A stretch of 64,000 nt of DNA from Oceanospirillum sp048270425 (GTDB lineage Bacteria > Pseudomonadota > Gammaproteobacteria > Pseudomonadales > Halomonadaceae), in assembly GCA_048270425.1 (NCBI GenBank), contig JBLWSY010000008.1, positions 81,628-145,627 of the forward strand, written 5' to 3'. How positions within the stretch are numbered: the first letter of the stretch is position 1; every line of letters starts with the position of its first letter. Both the position numbers and the translations under genes were made by a program. The notes beneath the pieces are model-generated. The model searched no databases. It saw only the letters and a list, made by a program, of their open reading frames with translations, and was not told the origin of the DNA. This document shows, piece after piece, positions 43,385-52,647 of this stretch.

Positions 43385-44092
43385 TTAACGCCCCCAAAGT
43401 CCTTCAATTTTTGCAATCTTCTCCTGATGGATAGCTAACTCATCTTCAGACGCCATGATGACAGGTAAAGGAGCCCGGTCAGAGGACAAGCGGTGAATCG
43501 CAGTAACATCGGAGTGATCATTGCCCCCCTCTTCGCTCTCAGCAACCAGTTTCAGATCGGTCTGCCCACCGGTCATGCGCAGATAGACATCTGCCAAAAT
43601 CTCGGCATCCAACAAAGCGCCGTGTAACTCACGGTGAGAGTTATCGATATCGTACTTTTTACAGAGAGCATCCAGAGAGTGGCGCGACCCGGGATGCATC
43701 TGGCGCGACATCACCAAGGTATCCAGAATCTGACAATGATCTTCTGTCTTTCCAAAATTTGAACCGGTCGCTTCATCCAGCCATTTAAACTCATGGTCCA
43801 TAAAGCCCACGTCAAAGGGGGCATTATGGATAACCAACTGGCTACCACGAATGAATTCAAAAAATTCCTGTGCCACCTGGGCAAAAACCGGCTTATCACT
43901 CAAAAAGTCAAGCGAGATGCCGTGAACTTCTTGTGCCTCAGCATCAATTTCACGTTGGGGGTGTATATACTGGTGATAGGTTCGTCCGGTGAATTTTCGG
44001 TTAATCAGCTCTACACAACCAATTTCAATAATACGGTGTCCCTGGGATGCTTCCAGGCCGGTAGTTTCCGTATCCAGTACAACTTGTCTCAT
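43385..44092 (-). CDS. dnaQ: DNA polymerase III epsilon subunit (proofreading exonuclease)
   Basis: 235 residues. DEDDh 3'-5' exonuclease: ExoI VLDTETTGLE at 5-14, ExoII HNAPFDVGFMDHE and ExoIII HRELHGALLDAEILADVYL. The C-terminal part carries the region that contacts the polymerase alpha subunit. Located between rnhA and gspN on the same strand; in E. coli dnaQ is beside rnhA but divergent. Seventy-six bases separate it from gspN. Confidence 0.97.
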   Translation of the reverse strand: MRQVVLDTETTGLEASQGHRIIEIGCVELINRKFTGRTYHQYIHPQREIDAEAQEVHGISLDFLSDKPVFAQVAQEFFEFIRGSQLVIHNAPFDVGFMDHEFKWLDEATGSNFGKTEDHCQILDTLVMSRQMHPGSRHSLDALCKKYDIDNSHRELHGALLDAEILADVYLRMTGGQTDLKLVAESEEGGNDHSDVTAIHRLSSDRAPLPVIMASEDELAIHQEKIAKIEGLWGR

Positions 44093-44187
44093 GGCGGGTT
44101 TTTCTCAAAAGCTAAATCAAAGAGGCTTCATACCGGAGGGCGATAGAGGCCTGCTAAAAAAGATAAAAAGGAATGGCGGATAAAAAA

Positions 44188-44631
44188 TCAGCTTGCCAAC
44201 AGCTCTGCGATTGCTTCATTAGCCAGTTCATCTGCACGCTCATTGTCGGGATGGCCAGCATGGCCTTTGACCCACGACCATTTCACCTGATGCTGGCTGA
44301 CGGCCTGATCAAGGCGCTGCCAAAGATCCTGATTCTTTACTGGTTTTTTATCGGCTGTTTTCCAGCCTCGTTTCTTCCAGTTGTGAATCCACTGAGTTAT
44401 TCCCTGGCGCAAGTACTGTGAGTCCGTGGTCAGCTCGACCTCACAAGGACGCTTGAGCAGTTCAAGAGCCTGAATGGCTGCCATAAGCTCCATGCGGTTA
44501 TTGGTAGTTTCAGGTTCAGATCCCTTTATCTCTTTTTTGGCATCACCGTAATAGAGAATAGCCCCCCAACCTCCAGGGCCTGGATTACCTTTACAGCCAC
44601 CATCGGTAAAAATTCGAACACTTTTACTCAA
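44188..44631 (-). CDS. rnhA: Ribonuclease HI
   Basis: 147 residues from a TTG at 44631 (AGG 7 bases upstream), giving the usual N-terminus MSKSVRIFTDGGCKGNPG; a GTG at 44637 is the alternative. Acidic catalytic residues are in IFTDGGCKGNPGPGGWG, NNRMELMAAIQALE, TTDSQYL and GHPDNERADELA. Removes RNA from RNA-DNA hybrids. Upstream of dnaQ on the same strand. Confidence 0.97.
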   Translation of the reverse strand: MSKSVRIFTDGGCKGNPGPGGWGAILYYGDAKKEIKGSEPETTNNRMELMAAIQALELLKRPCEVELTTDSQYLRQGITQWIHNWKKRGWKTADKKPVKNQDLWQRLDQAVSQHQVKWSWVKGHAGHPDNERADELANEAIAELLAS

Positions 44632-44846
44632 AACCACACCTGCTACTCATCCCGACACACGTTATCCAAAACGACAAATGCCCTCAAAAGGCCATCAGCC
44701 CAACACGTTTAAAACCTGCCGTTTTCCATGAAGAGTTACGGCGACATAGGCTTAAACATCCCGGACCGCCAATCAAAAAGGGACTAATACTAACAAATAA
44801 AATAGGTCAGCGGGCAAAATCAGACCATGCTGTCTGCATGCTATTA

Positions 44847-45656
44847 TTATTTAACGTCTGGATTTATCACGGATTTTCCGATTATTTTGGGTCGACTCAT
44901 ACCTTTATTCGAGGCAGAAGGCACAACACCCGAAATAAACTGTTTTTGCTGCCACTGTTTCCGAATCGGAGTCGAACAGCCGACCTCTTTTTTGGCCCAG
45001 ACAATATAAGCCGCACCAAAACGATTAAACATACCGACAGAATCCAGCCAACGGCTGCGATCAAGCCACTTACGGTTGTTAACCGCCGGCCTCAGCATGA
45101 CCGTCTCGACATCCTCTATGCGATAGTCCAGTAACGTCAGCCAGTCATTTAAGCGCCCCAAACTGATAAACCGTCCGCCCCAGGGCACCTTCTTCCGGGA
45201 CCTGACCAAACGACAGGCATTCCAGCTACTCATCGGGTTAAATCCAACAATAATCAGATGCCCCTTATGCTGAGTCACGCGAGCGGCTTCCCGCAGCACT
45301 GTGTGCGGGTTTTCAACAAAATCCAGCAGATGATGCAGTAACACCACATCAATGCTGTCATCCGGCAAAGGCAAGGCATCTGCCTTAGAAACCAGAACAG
45401 AATCACCGGCGTCAGTCACTAAATCAGGGCTCCAGACTATCGGATGCTTAATCGGTGACAGATGCTCAAGACTGACGTGAGGTGACACGCCCAGATTCAA
45501 AAAATGATAACCAAATGTTTTGGCCAAAAAAGGCTCGAGACGCGCCGATTCAGCATCAAACAACTCCCTACCCAGCGGCTGACGCCACCATAATTCCAGG
45601 GCGTCAGAGAATGCTTCAAGGGTACGATTGTCTTTTCGCAAACCGCTAAATTTCAC
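44847..45656 (-). CDS. YafS-like SAM-dependent methyltransferase
   Basis: 269 residues from the GTG at 45656 (GAGG about 6 bases upstream); the frame is open to a TTG at 45680. Class I methyltransferase of the UbiE/YafS sort: PLPDDSIDVVLLHHLLDFVENPHTVLREAARV is split between motifs II and III, and HLIIVGFNPMSSWN follows. Motif I is degenerate (FLNLGVSP), as in the YafS family. Its place between gloB and rnhA matches yafS in E. coli, which supports orthology. Substrate unknown. A basic 40-residue tail follows the domain. Confidence 0.88.
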   Translation of the reverse strand: MKFSGLRKDNRTLEAFSDALELWWRQPLGRELFDAESARLEPFLAKTFGYHFLNLGVSPHVSLEHLSPIKHPIVWSPDLVTDAGDSVLVSKADALPLPDDSIDVVLLHHLLDFVENPHTVLREAARVTQHKGHLIIVGFNPMSSWNACRLVRSRKKVPWGGRFISLGRLNDWLTLLDYRIEDVETVMLRPAVNNRKWLDRSRWLDSVGMFNRFGAAYIVWAKKEVGCSTPIRKQWQQKQFISGVVPSASNKGMSRPKIIGKSVINPDVK

Positions 45657-45899
45657 TTCAGCCCTCAACTTTACCTTCAATCATAATCATGAACAGTTAA
45701 CTCGTTATCAAAGTGAAAACGTTGGCATTCCACGCGAACAAAGAGCCATACCACCAGACGACAGTTGTACACCATAATAGCCCTATCAGGCTAAACACTA
45801 TTGAAAGATCTGTATCAGCTGAGTCATTATGATGAAAAACAATCAGTTATCCCAGATCCCGAGAAGGGTTTGATTCCGCCCCAACCCAGAGAGTTCAAT

Positions 45900-46661
45900 A
45901 TGTTAGAGATTAAACCGATCCCCGCGTTCAATGATAACTACATCTGGATTATCACCAACGGTGATAAAAAAGCTTGGGTAGTTGATCCGGGTGATGCGAA
46001 ACCTGTTATTGAACACCTTGAACAAGAGCAACTGACGCTTGAAGGCATTCTGATCACGCATCATCACAAAGATCACACCGGCGGTGTAAATCTCCTCAAG
46101 GAGCGCTATTTCGTGAAGGCGTATGGTGCCAACGTAAAAGACTGTACTGACAAAGTACTCGATGACGGCAACCCCCTTACCTTGCTGGGCACAGAATTCT
46201 GCACGATCGCTATTCCCGGACACACACTGGATCATGTTGGCTTTTATTCAGAAACTGAGCAGGTTCTGTTTTGTGGCGATACGCTCTTTTATGCCGGTTG
46301 CGGGCGACTTTTTGAAGGCACACCGGAACAGATGTACCACTCTTTGCAGAAGCTGGCCTCTCTGCCGGATGAGACGGTCGTTTATCCTACCCACGAATAC
46401 ACTCAGGCTAACCTGAAATTTGCGATTACTGTAGAACCGGATAGTCCATACATACTTAAAGCGATCCATGAAACAGATCAGATTCGTAACAGGAATTTAC
46501 CGACTTTACCCACGACAATCGGCGAAGAAAAATGTCATAATCCGTTCCTCAGAAGTCACCAGCCCCCGGTCATCGCTGCCGCTACGGAGCAATCGGGCAC
46601 CTTAGTTATTGATCCTGTTGAAGTTTTCTCCGCAATACGCCAGTGGAAAGACAATTTTTAA
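45900..46661 (+). CDS. gloB: Hydroxyacylglutathione hydrolase (glyoxalase II)
   Basis: 253 residues from the ATG at 45900; the open frame starts 99 bases earlier, but MLEIKPIPAFNDNYIW is the standard GloB start. Metallo-beta-lactamase motif THHHKDHTGG binds the zinc pair, with GHTLDHVGFY, FCGDTLFYAGCGRLFEG and PTHEYTQANL following. Hydrolyses S-lactoylglutathione to D-lactate and glutathione in methylglyoxal detoxification. Divergent from the YafS-like gene, and mltD begins 32 bases after its stop. Confidence 0.97.
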   Translation: MLEIKPIPAFNDNYIWIITNGDKKAWVVDPGDAKPVIEHLEQEQLTLEGILITHHHKDHTGGVNLLKERYFVKAYGANVKDCTDKVLDDGNPLTLLGTEFCTIAIPGHTLDHVGFYSETEQVLFCGDTLFYAGCGRLFEGTPEQMYHSLQKLASLPDETVVYPTHEYTQANLKFAITVEPDSPYILKAIHETDQIRNRNLPTLPTTIGEEKCHNPFLRSHQPPVIAAATEQSGTLVIDPVEVFSAIRQWKDNF

Positions 46662-46693
46662 TCAGGACCGTACACAGTTATCACTTATTTATT

Positions 46694-48367
46694 ATGGTAA
46701 ACAAAATCAGAAAAACCGGATTATGCCTCTTACCCTTCACCTTATCATTGGCATTAAGCGGTTGTATAACAACCAAACCCGGATCGGAAGATACGGCAAA
46801 ATCTGCTGTGCCCGCTGTCGATGAACATTTTATCTCTCTGAACACCTACCGCGCTCAGAGCGAACAGACCATTCAGGATCTCGGGCTAACAAATCCAAGC
46901 TTTGATAACCCGGGAACCGAATGGCGCTCTTGGGACACGCCAGCCTTACCGCAGTTTAATCTCTGGGATCGTCTCCTGCAGAGCTTCAAGCTGGATCTTG
47001 AAATCACGAACCCTCGCATCGAAGCTCAACTGAACTGGTATAAGCGACACCCTCGTTATCTGGAACGGGTCTTCACTCGGGCTGAACGCTATATGTTCCA
47101 TGTTGTCGAGGAAGTCGAAGCCCGCAACCTGCCGGGAGAGTTGGCTCTTCTGCCCATTGTAGAAAGTGCATACGATCCGTTCGCCTATTCTCACGGTCGT
47201 GCGTCCGGCATGTGGCAATTTATTCCTTCCACAGCACGCTACTTCGGCATTGAAAATGACTGGTGGTATGATGGTCGTCGTGATGTGCTGGACTCCACAG
47301 ATGCAGCACTGACTTATCTGGATCGCCTGGCACGCCGTTTTGACGGTGACTGGATGCATGCGCTGGCAGCCTATAACTCTGGCGGCGGCACCGTTAACCG
47401 TGCCATCCGAAAAAATCGCGAAGCAGGCAGATCCACCAGCTATTGGGCGCTAAAGCTTCCGGATGAAACCAAAGCTTATGTGCCTAAACTAATCGCCTTG
47501 GCTAAGCTGGTAAAACACGCCGACCAATACGGTATTAAACTTCGCCATATCCCTAACGAAGCCTACTTTGCCGCTGTTAATACGGAAGCCCAAATTGACC
47601 TGGCCCAGGCTGCCAAGATGGCGGATATCTCAATCAATGAACTGTATCTGCTGAATCCAGGCTACAGTCAGTGGGCAACCTCGCCAAATGGCCCTCATCG
47701 CCTGCTCGTTCCGATTGAGAATGCAGAAATTTTCCGTGAAAACCTGCAGAAAGTCCCCCCTAAAAACCGTATTGCATGGCAGCGTTATAAAGTTGAATCC
47801 GGCGACAGCCTGATCAGCATTGCCAAGCGCTTCCGCACAACCCCTGAACTCATTCGCGATGCCAACCAGATGCGCGGCAACTCGATTCGGGCTGGCAGCA
47901 AACTTCTGATCCCTATTCCGAAAGCCAGCGCCAGCCATTATGCTCTCAGCTCCGGCCAGCGCCTGAAACGCAAGCAGAGCTATGACCGCAGTAATACTGG
48001 CGGCAACAAAATTGAACACTACGTGCAGCCCGGCGATAGCTTTTGGGGGCTTTCCCGCAAACATAAAGTTGGTGTTCGCGAACTGGCGCGCTGGAATGGG
48101 ATGGCGCCAACAGACCCTCTGATGCCAGGCAAAAAACTGGTTATCTGGTCTAAAGCTGACCGAGCGGTAAGCAACAACGCAAAAAACCGAAAGATTATCC
48201 GCAGAGTTGGCTACAAGGTTCGCCAGGGTGATTCTTTGGCCCGAATCGCAGGTAAATTCAATGTCAGCGTGAAACAGATTGTTAGCTGGAACAAGATTGA
48301 TAAGCGCAAATATCTGCAACCGGGTCAAAGCCTGACGCTTTACGTGGATGTAACCCGCAGTCACTAA
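46694..48367 (+). CDS. mltD: Membrane-bound lytic murein transglycosylase D with three LysM domains
   Basis: 557 residues from the ATG at 46694. Lipoprotein signal with lipobox LALSGC, lipidated Cys24. The SLT domain contains the catalytic Glu in LPIVESAYDPFAYS, then ASGMWQFIPSTARYFG and ALAAYNSGGGTVNRA. Three LysM repeats follow (YKVESGDSLISIAKRF, YVQPGDSFWGLSRKH, YKVRQGDSLARIAGKF) for binding glycan strands. Cleaves peptidoglycan at the outer membrane inner face. It follows gloB as in E. coli. Confidence 0.96.
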   Translation: MVNKIRKTGLCLLPFTLSLALSGCITTKPGSEDTAKSAVPAVDEHFISLNTYRAQSEQTIQDLGLTNPSFDNPGTEWRSWDTPALPQFNLWDRLLQSFKLDLEITNPRIEAQLNWYKRHPRYLERVFTRAERYMFHVVEEVEARNLPGELALLPIVESAYDPFAYSHGRASGMWQFIPSTARYFGIENDWWYDGRRDVLDSTDAALTYLDRLARRFDGDWMHALAAYNSGGGTVNRAIRKNREAGRSTSYWALKLPDETKAYVPKLIALAKLVKHADQYGIKLRHIPNEAYFAAVNTEAQIDLAQAAKMADISINELYLLNPGYSQWATSPNGPHRLLVPIENAEIFRENLQKVPPKNRIAWQRYKVESGDSLISIAKRFRTTPELIRDANQMRGNSIRAGSKLLIPIPKASASHYALSSGQRLKRKQSYDRSNTGGNKIEHYVQPGDSFWGLSRKHKVGVRELARWNGMAPTDPLMPGKKLVIWSKADRAVSNNAKNRKIIRRVGYKVRQGDSLARIAGKFNVSVKQIVSWNKIDKRKYLQPGQSLTLYVDVTRSH

Positions 48368-48420
48368 GTGAACCAGAAACCGATATTTCAGTCTTATCGG
48401 TCGCACAGAAAAAAAGACGC

Positions 48421-48453
48421 AACAAAAAAGGGTGCAGTGCACCCTTTTTTGTT
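48421..48453 (+). terminator. Strong terminator after mltD
   Basis: Perfect 16-base arms AACAAAAAAGGGTGCA / TGCACCCTTTTTTGTT around a single base; in RNA the central pairs open to make the loop. The T-run is on the plus strand, 54 bases after the stop. Confidence 0.9.
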
Positions 48454-48543
48454 GCCTATCATTCAGAGATCCGTATTCTGTTATAAGATAAAATCTTCGT
48501 AGCTTATTGAAGAATATAAGAAAATCGGCAGGAGCCCTCGACT

Positions 48544-50376
48544 ATGCTCAACCCCCAGAAGCCAACAGCTAGGTTAAGTCGTTACAATAAAGTGCAGCAA
48601 TTGGCCCGAGCAACACTCGCATGCCTTGCTTTGACAACCACGTCTTTAACGGCGGCATCCGCCGCTCAGCATGGCTTAGCGATGCATGGCGATCTTAAAT
48701 ACCCTGCAGACTTTTCCCATTTCGATTATGTAAACCCTGATGCTCCTAAAGGGGGCACACTAAAACAGGCAGCACTGGGCACGTTTGATTCTCTTAACCC
48801 CTTTATTATCAAAGGCGTGCCTGCCACCGGTATCGGTCTTATCTATGACTCCCTGATGGAATCTTCTGCTGATGAGCCTTTTTCAGAATATGGATTGCTA
48901 GCCGCAACTATAACGCGGGCAGATGACAATAGCTGGGTAGAGTTTGAGCTTCGTCAGGAAGCCCGTTTTCATGACGGCAAACCGGTGACTCCGGAGGATG
49001 TCATTTTTACCTTCAACACCCTGCGTGAAAAAGGCCGTCCCTTCTACCGCGCCTACTATGCCGATATAGCGGATATCGTAAAAACAGGCCCGCAAAAGGT
49101 TCGGTTTAATTTCGAATCGACTGAGAATCGTGAGCTTCCGCTGATCATAGGTCAGGTTCCTGTACTACCAAAACACTATTGGCAGGATAAGGATTTCAGC
49201 AAAACGACATTGACACCTCCAATAGGTTCTGGTCCCTACAAAATTGCTAAGGTTGAGAGTGGCCGATCTATTCACTATCAACGGAATGAAAACTACTGGG
49301 GTAAAGACCTGCCAATCAACAAAGGGCGGCATAACTTCGACAAACTGGCATTCGAATACTACCGCGACAGTACAGTTGCCCTGGAAGCCTTCAAGGCTGG
49401 CAATCTGAATTACCGGCAGGAAAACAGCTCCAAGTTCTGGGCAACTGCCTATGAATCTCCGGCGCTGTCGGAAGGGCGAATTATCAAAGAAAGCATTGAA
49501 CATAAGAACCCTACCGGCATGCAGGCGTTCACGTTTAACCTTCGTCGGGACAAGTTTGAAGACATTCGGGTTCGCCAGGCTTTAAATCTGGCCTTCGATT
49601 TCGAATGGACCAATCAGAACCTGTTTTATGGTGCCTACACCCGCACAGAAAGCTATTTTTCAAATTCAGAACTGGCTGCCAAAGGATTACCATCAGCTGC
49701 AGAAAAAGCGTTACTCGAGCCTTTTAAAGACCAGCTGCCCAATGACGTTTTCAGCAAAGAATTCGAACTGAACAAAACCAGTGGCGATGGCAATATCCGC
49801 AATGAACTTCGCCAGGCTGCACGTCTGCTGAGTCAGGCGGGCTGGAAGGTGAAAGATGGTAAGCGGATCGATCGGAACGACAACCCCATTGAAATCGAGA
49901 TGTTGCTGTACGACTCGACGTTTGAGCGTGTTGTGCACCCGTACAAGAAAAACCTAGAGCGACTGGGGATTACCCTTAATACCCGTATTGTTGATACTAC
50001 TCAATATATCAATCGGGTGCGGGGGTTTGATTTCGACATGATCGTCTACAGCATCGGCCAATCCAACTCCCCAGGCAATGAACAACGGGAATTCTGGCAC
50101 TCCGAATATGCGGACAAAGAAAATTCCAGCAATGTCATCGGTATTAAAAACCCGGTTGTAGATGCACTGGTGGAAAAAGTGATTGCCGCAAAAAACCGTC
50201 AGGCGTTGGTAACCGCAACCCGGGCACTGGATAGAGTTCTGTTATGGGGATACTACGTTGTACCGCATTGGGGAATCACCCAATATCGCGTCGCCTATGA
50301 TCACCGAATCAAACATCCTGAAAACACACCACCTTACCAATTAGCAATCGACACCTGGTGGTATCAGGATAAGTAA
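48544..50376 (+). CDS. yejA: Periplasmic peptide-binding protein, YejA-type
   Basis: 610 residues of the SBP_bac_5 family. Signal peptide with long basic start and cleavage near AASAAQHG (about 40). AMHGDLKYPADFSHFDYVNPDAPKGG and GTFDSLNPFIIKG are the YejA-group start, and HDGKPVTPEDVIFTFNTL and SGPYKIAKVESGR are typical of oligopeptide-binding proteins. Delivers peptides (in enterobacteria including microcin C-type) to the YejBEF transporter encoded next. GGAG precedes the ATG. A hairpin separates it from yejB. Confidence 0.93.
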   Translation: MLNPQKPTARLSRYNKVQQLARATLACLALTTTSLTAASAAQHGLAMHGDLKYPADFSHFDYVNPDAPKGGTLKQAALGTFDSLNPFIIKGVPATGIGLIYDSLMESSADEPFSEYGLLAATITRADDNSWVEFELRQEARFHDGKPVTPEDVIFTFNTLREKGRPFYRAYYADIADIVKTGPQKVRFNFESTENRELPLIIGQVPVLPKHYWQDKDFSKTTLTPPIGSGPYKIAKVESGRSIHYQRNENYWGKDLPINKGRHNFDKLAFEYYRDSTVALEAFKAGNLNYRQENSSKFWATAYESPALSEGRIIKESIEHKNPTGMQAFTFNLRRDKFEDIRVRQALNLAFDFEWTNQNLFYGAYTRTESYFSNSELAAKGLPSAAEKALLEPFKDQLPNDVFSKEFELNKTSGDGNIRNELRQAARLLSQAGWKVKDGKRIDRNDNPIEIEMLLYDSTFERVVHPYKKNLERLGITLNTRIVDTTQYINRVRGFDFDMIVYSIGQSNSPGNEQREFWHSEYADKENSSNVIGIKNPVVDALVEKVIAAKNRQALVTATRALDRVLLWGYYVVPHWGITQYRVAYDHRIKHPENTPPYQLAIDTWWYQDK

Positions 50377-50404
50377 ATCGTTACTTACACCCCTTAAATA
50401 TTGC

Positions 50405-50437
50405 CCCTGAAGGCTGGCTTTAAGTCAGCTCTCAGGG
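50405..50437 (+). promoter_or_regulatory. Intercistronic hairpin between yejA and yejB
   Basis: Outer stem CCCTGA / TCAGGG and inner GCTG / CAGC in the 100-base gap. No U-run follows. Such hairpins often protect the binding-protein part of the mRNA so that it is made in excess over the permeases. Confidence 0.5.
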
Positions 50438-50476
50438 TCATCGCATAACGTATCTTCTGCGCTATCAGGATTCCCT

Positions 50477-51562
50477 ATGTGGAGCTACATCGCACGCCGC
50501 TTATTGCTGATGATTCCGACCCTGTTCGGCATTATGCTGCTCAACTTTATCATTGTTCAGGCAGCCCCCGGAGGACCCGTTGAGCAGGTTCTGGCTCAGC
50601 TGGATGGCATGGACAGTCAGGCCAGCACCCGTATTGGCTCAGGTGAACAGACTGAAATCCAGGCACAAAGTTCAGGTTCAGATTACCGCGGTGCACAGGG
50701 GGTTGATCCCGCACTGATTAAAGAGATCGAACAGCAGTTTGGTTTCGATAAACCCGCGCATGAACGCTTTTTTCAGATGATCGGCCAGTATCTGACCTTT
50801 GATTTTGGCGACAGTTTTTTTCGCGACAAACCGGTTCTGGATCTGATTTTAGAAAAGATGCCGGTTTCTATCTCTCTGGGACTCTGGACCACGCTGATTG
50901 TTTACGGGGTTTCCATACCGCTTGGAATCCGTAAAGCCGTGCAGCATGGCTCTCCGTTTGATGTCTGGTCATCCGGCGTGATTATTGTTGGTTATGCCAT
51001 CCCCAACTTCCTGTTTGCCATTCTGCTGATTGTTGTTTTTGCCGGGGGGAGCTATCTCGACTGGTTCCCACTGCGGGGACTGACCTCTGAAAACTTTGAT
51101 CAGCTGCCTTGGTATAGCCAGATTACCGACTATCTGTGGCACATTACCCTACCAGTACTGGCTTCGGTTATCTCAAGTTTTGCCACCCTGACTATGCTGA
51201 CCAAAAACAGCTTTCTGGATGAGATCAACAAGCAATATGTGATGACCGCCCGCGCTAAAGGCGCCTCTGAAAAGCGCGTCTTGTACGGCCATATTTTCCG
51301 TAATGCCATGCTTCTGATTATTGCCGGTATGCCGGCTGCGCTGATCGGTATTTTCTTCTCCAGCTCCCTGTTAATTGAGGTGATTTTCTCCCTTGATGGA
51401 CTGGGCCTTCTGGGTTTTGAAGCTGTGATGCAGCGGGATTATCCGGTTATTTTTGGCACCCTGTATATTTTTACTCTGATCGGCCTGCTACTGAAACTGA
51501 TCAGTGACATCACCTACATTATGGTGGACCCGAGAATCAGCTTTGAAGGACAAAATCGCTGA
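50477..51562 (+). CDS. yejB: Peptide ABC transporter permease, YejB-type
   Basis: 361 residues, six membrane helices, BPD_transp_1 domain. N-terminal MWSYIARRLLLMIPTLFGIM is the classic DppB/YejB start. The cytosolic EAA loop is YVMTARAKGASEKRVLYGHI. A Ser/Gln-rich periplasmic insert (about 40-75) is typical of YejB compared with DppB. Forms the translocation pore with YejE. Confidence 0.95.
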   Translation: MWSYIARRLLLMIPTLFGIMLLNFIIVQAAPGGPVEQVLAQLDGMDSQASTRIGSGEQTEIQAQSSGSDYRGAQGVDPALIKEIEQQFGFDKPAHERFFQMIGQYLTFDFGDSFFRDKPVLDLILEKMPVSISLGLWTTLIVYGVSIPLGIRKAVQHGSPFDVWSSGVIIVGYAIPNFLFAILLIVVFAGGSYLDWFPLRGLTSENFDQLPWYSQITDYLWHITLPVLASVISSFATLTMLTKNSFLDEINKQYVMTARAKGASEKRVLYGHIFRNAMLLIIAGMPAALIGIFFSSSLLIEVIFSLDGLGLLGFEAVMQRDYPVIFGTLYIFTLIGLLLKLISDITYIMVDPRISFEGQNR

Positions 51563-51563
51563 T

Positions 51564-52646
51564 ATGAACGAGACATCATCCACGATGCAGAAGAAAAACC
51601 TTACGCAGAAACTGGGCTGGAATCCCTCCCCCATTACTCAGCGCCGGATAAGAAGCTTCCGCCAGAACCGTCGCAGTTACTGGGCTCTGATTATTTTCAG
51701 CCTGCTATTTGTTCTGACACTGTTCGCAGAAGTGATCGCCAACGACAAACCTCTGCTGATCCGTTATCAGGGGGAATGGTTTACACCAACCCTACAGGTT
51801 TACCCGGAAACCCGGTTTGGCGGCGATTTCACCACAGAAGCAGAGTATACCGATCCCTATATTCAGGAACTCATTGAAGCAGAAGGCTGGATTCTCTGGC
51901 CGCTGATTCCTTTTAGCTATGACACCATCAATTATCAGCTGGATCAGCCCGCCCCCAGCCCGCCAACAGCAGACAACTGGCTGGGGACTGATGACCAGGG
52001 CCGCGACGTACTGGCTCGAGTGATCTATGGTTTTCGTATCTCCCTACTCTTTGCCATAGCTCTGACGATTGGCAGTACAATTGTTGGTGTGTTTGTGGGC
52101 GCTATTCAGGGCTTTTTTGGCGGTAAGATCGACCTTCTCGGGCAGCGTTTTATCGAGATCTGGTCCGGGCTGCCTACGCTGTTTATCCTGATTATTCTCT
52201 CCAGCATCGTTGAACCTAATTTCTGGTGGCTACTGGGCATTATGTTGCTGTTCAGCTGGATGGCACTGGTGGATGTGGTTCGGGCGGAGTTTCTGCGCTG
52301 CCGGAATCTGGAGTATGTCACTGCGGCCAAGGCATTAGGTGTGCCAAACAGACTGATTATGTGGCGGCACATGCTGCCCAACGCCATGGTCGCTACCATG
52401 ACCTTTATGCCCTTTATCTTTACCGGCGGCGTCACGACCCTGACCGCATTGGATTTTCTCGGTTTTGGTCTGCCGCCGGGCTCGCCATCACTGGGTGAAC
52501 TGGTCGCACAGGGCAAAGCCAACCTGCACGCCCCCTGGCTCGGTATTACCGCTTTTGTAGTACTCTCCGGCATGCTGACCCTGCTGGTCTTTATCGGCGA
52601 AGGAGTCCGTGATGCCTTTGATCCGCGCCATAAAGGAGGTTTGTGA
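51564..52646 (+). CDS. yejE: Peptide ABC transporter permease, YejE-type
   Basis: 360 residues from the ATG at 51564, one base after the yejB stop. N-terminal oppC-like segment (RSFRQNRRSYWALIIFSLLF), long periplasmic loop (NDKPLLIRYQGEWFTPTL), NWLGTDDQGRDVLARVIYGF, and EAA loop YVTAAKALGVPNRLIMWRHM. Six membrane helices. Partner of YejB. Confidence 0.95.
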   Translation: MNETSSTMQKKNLTQKLGWNPSPITQRRIRSFRQNRRSYWALIIFSLLFVLTLFAEVIANDKPLLIRYQGEWFTPTLQVYPETRFGGDFTTEAEYTDPYIQELIEAEGWILWPLIPFSYDTINYQLDQPAPSPPTADNWLGTDDQGRDVLARVIYGFRISLLFAIALTIGSTIVGVFVGAIQGFFGGKIDLLGQRFIEIWSGLPTLFILIILSSIVEPNFWWLLGIMLLFSWMALVDVVRAEFLRCRNLEYVTAAKALGVPNRLIMWRHMLPNAMVATMTFMPFIFTGGVTTLTALDFLGFGLPPGSPSLGELVAQGKANLHAPWLGITAFVVLSGMLTLLVFIGEGVRDAFDPRHKGGL

Positions 52647-52647
52647 T

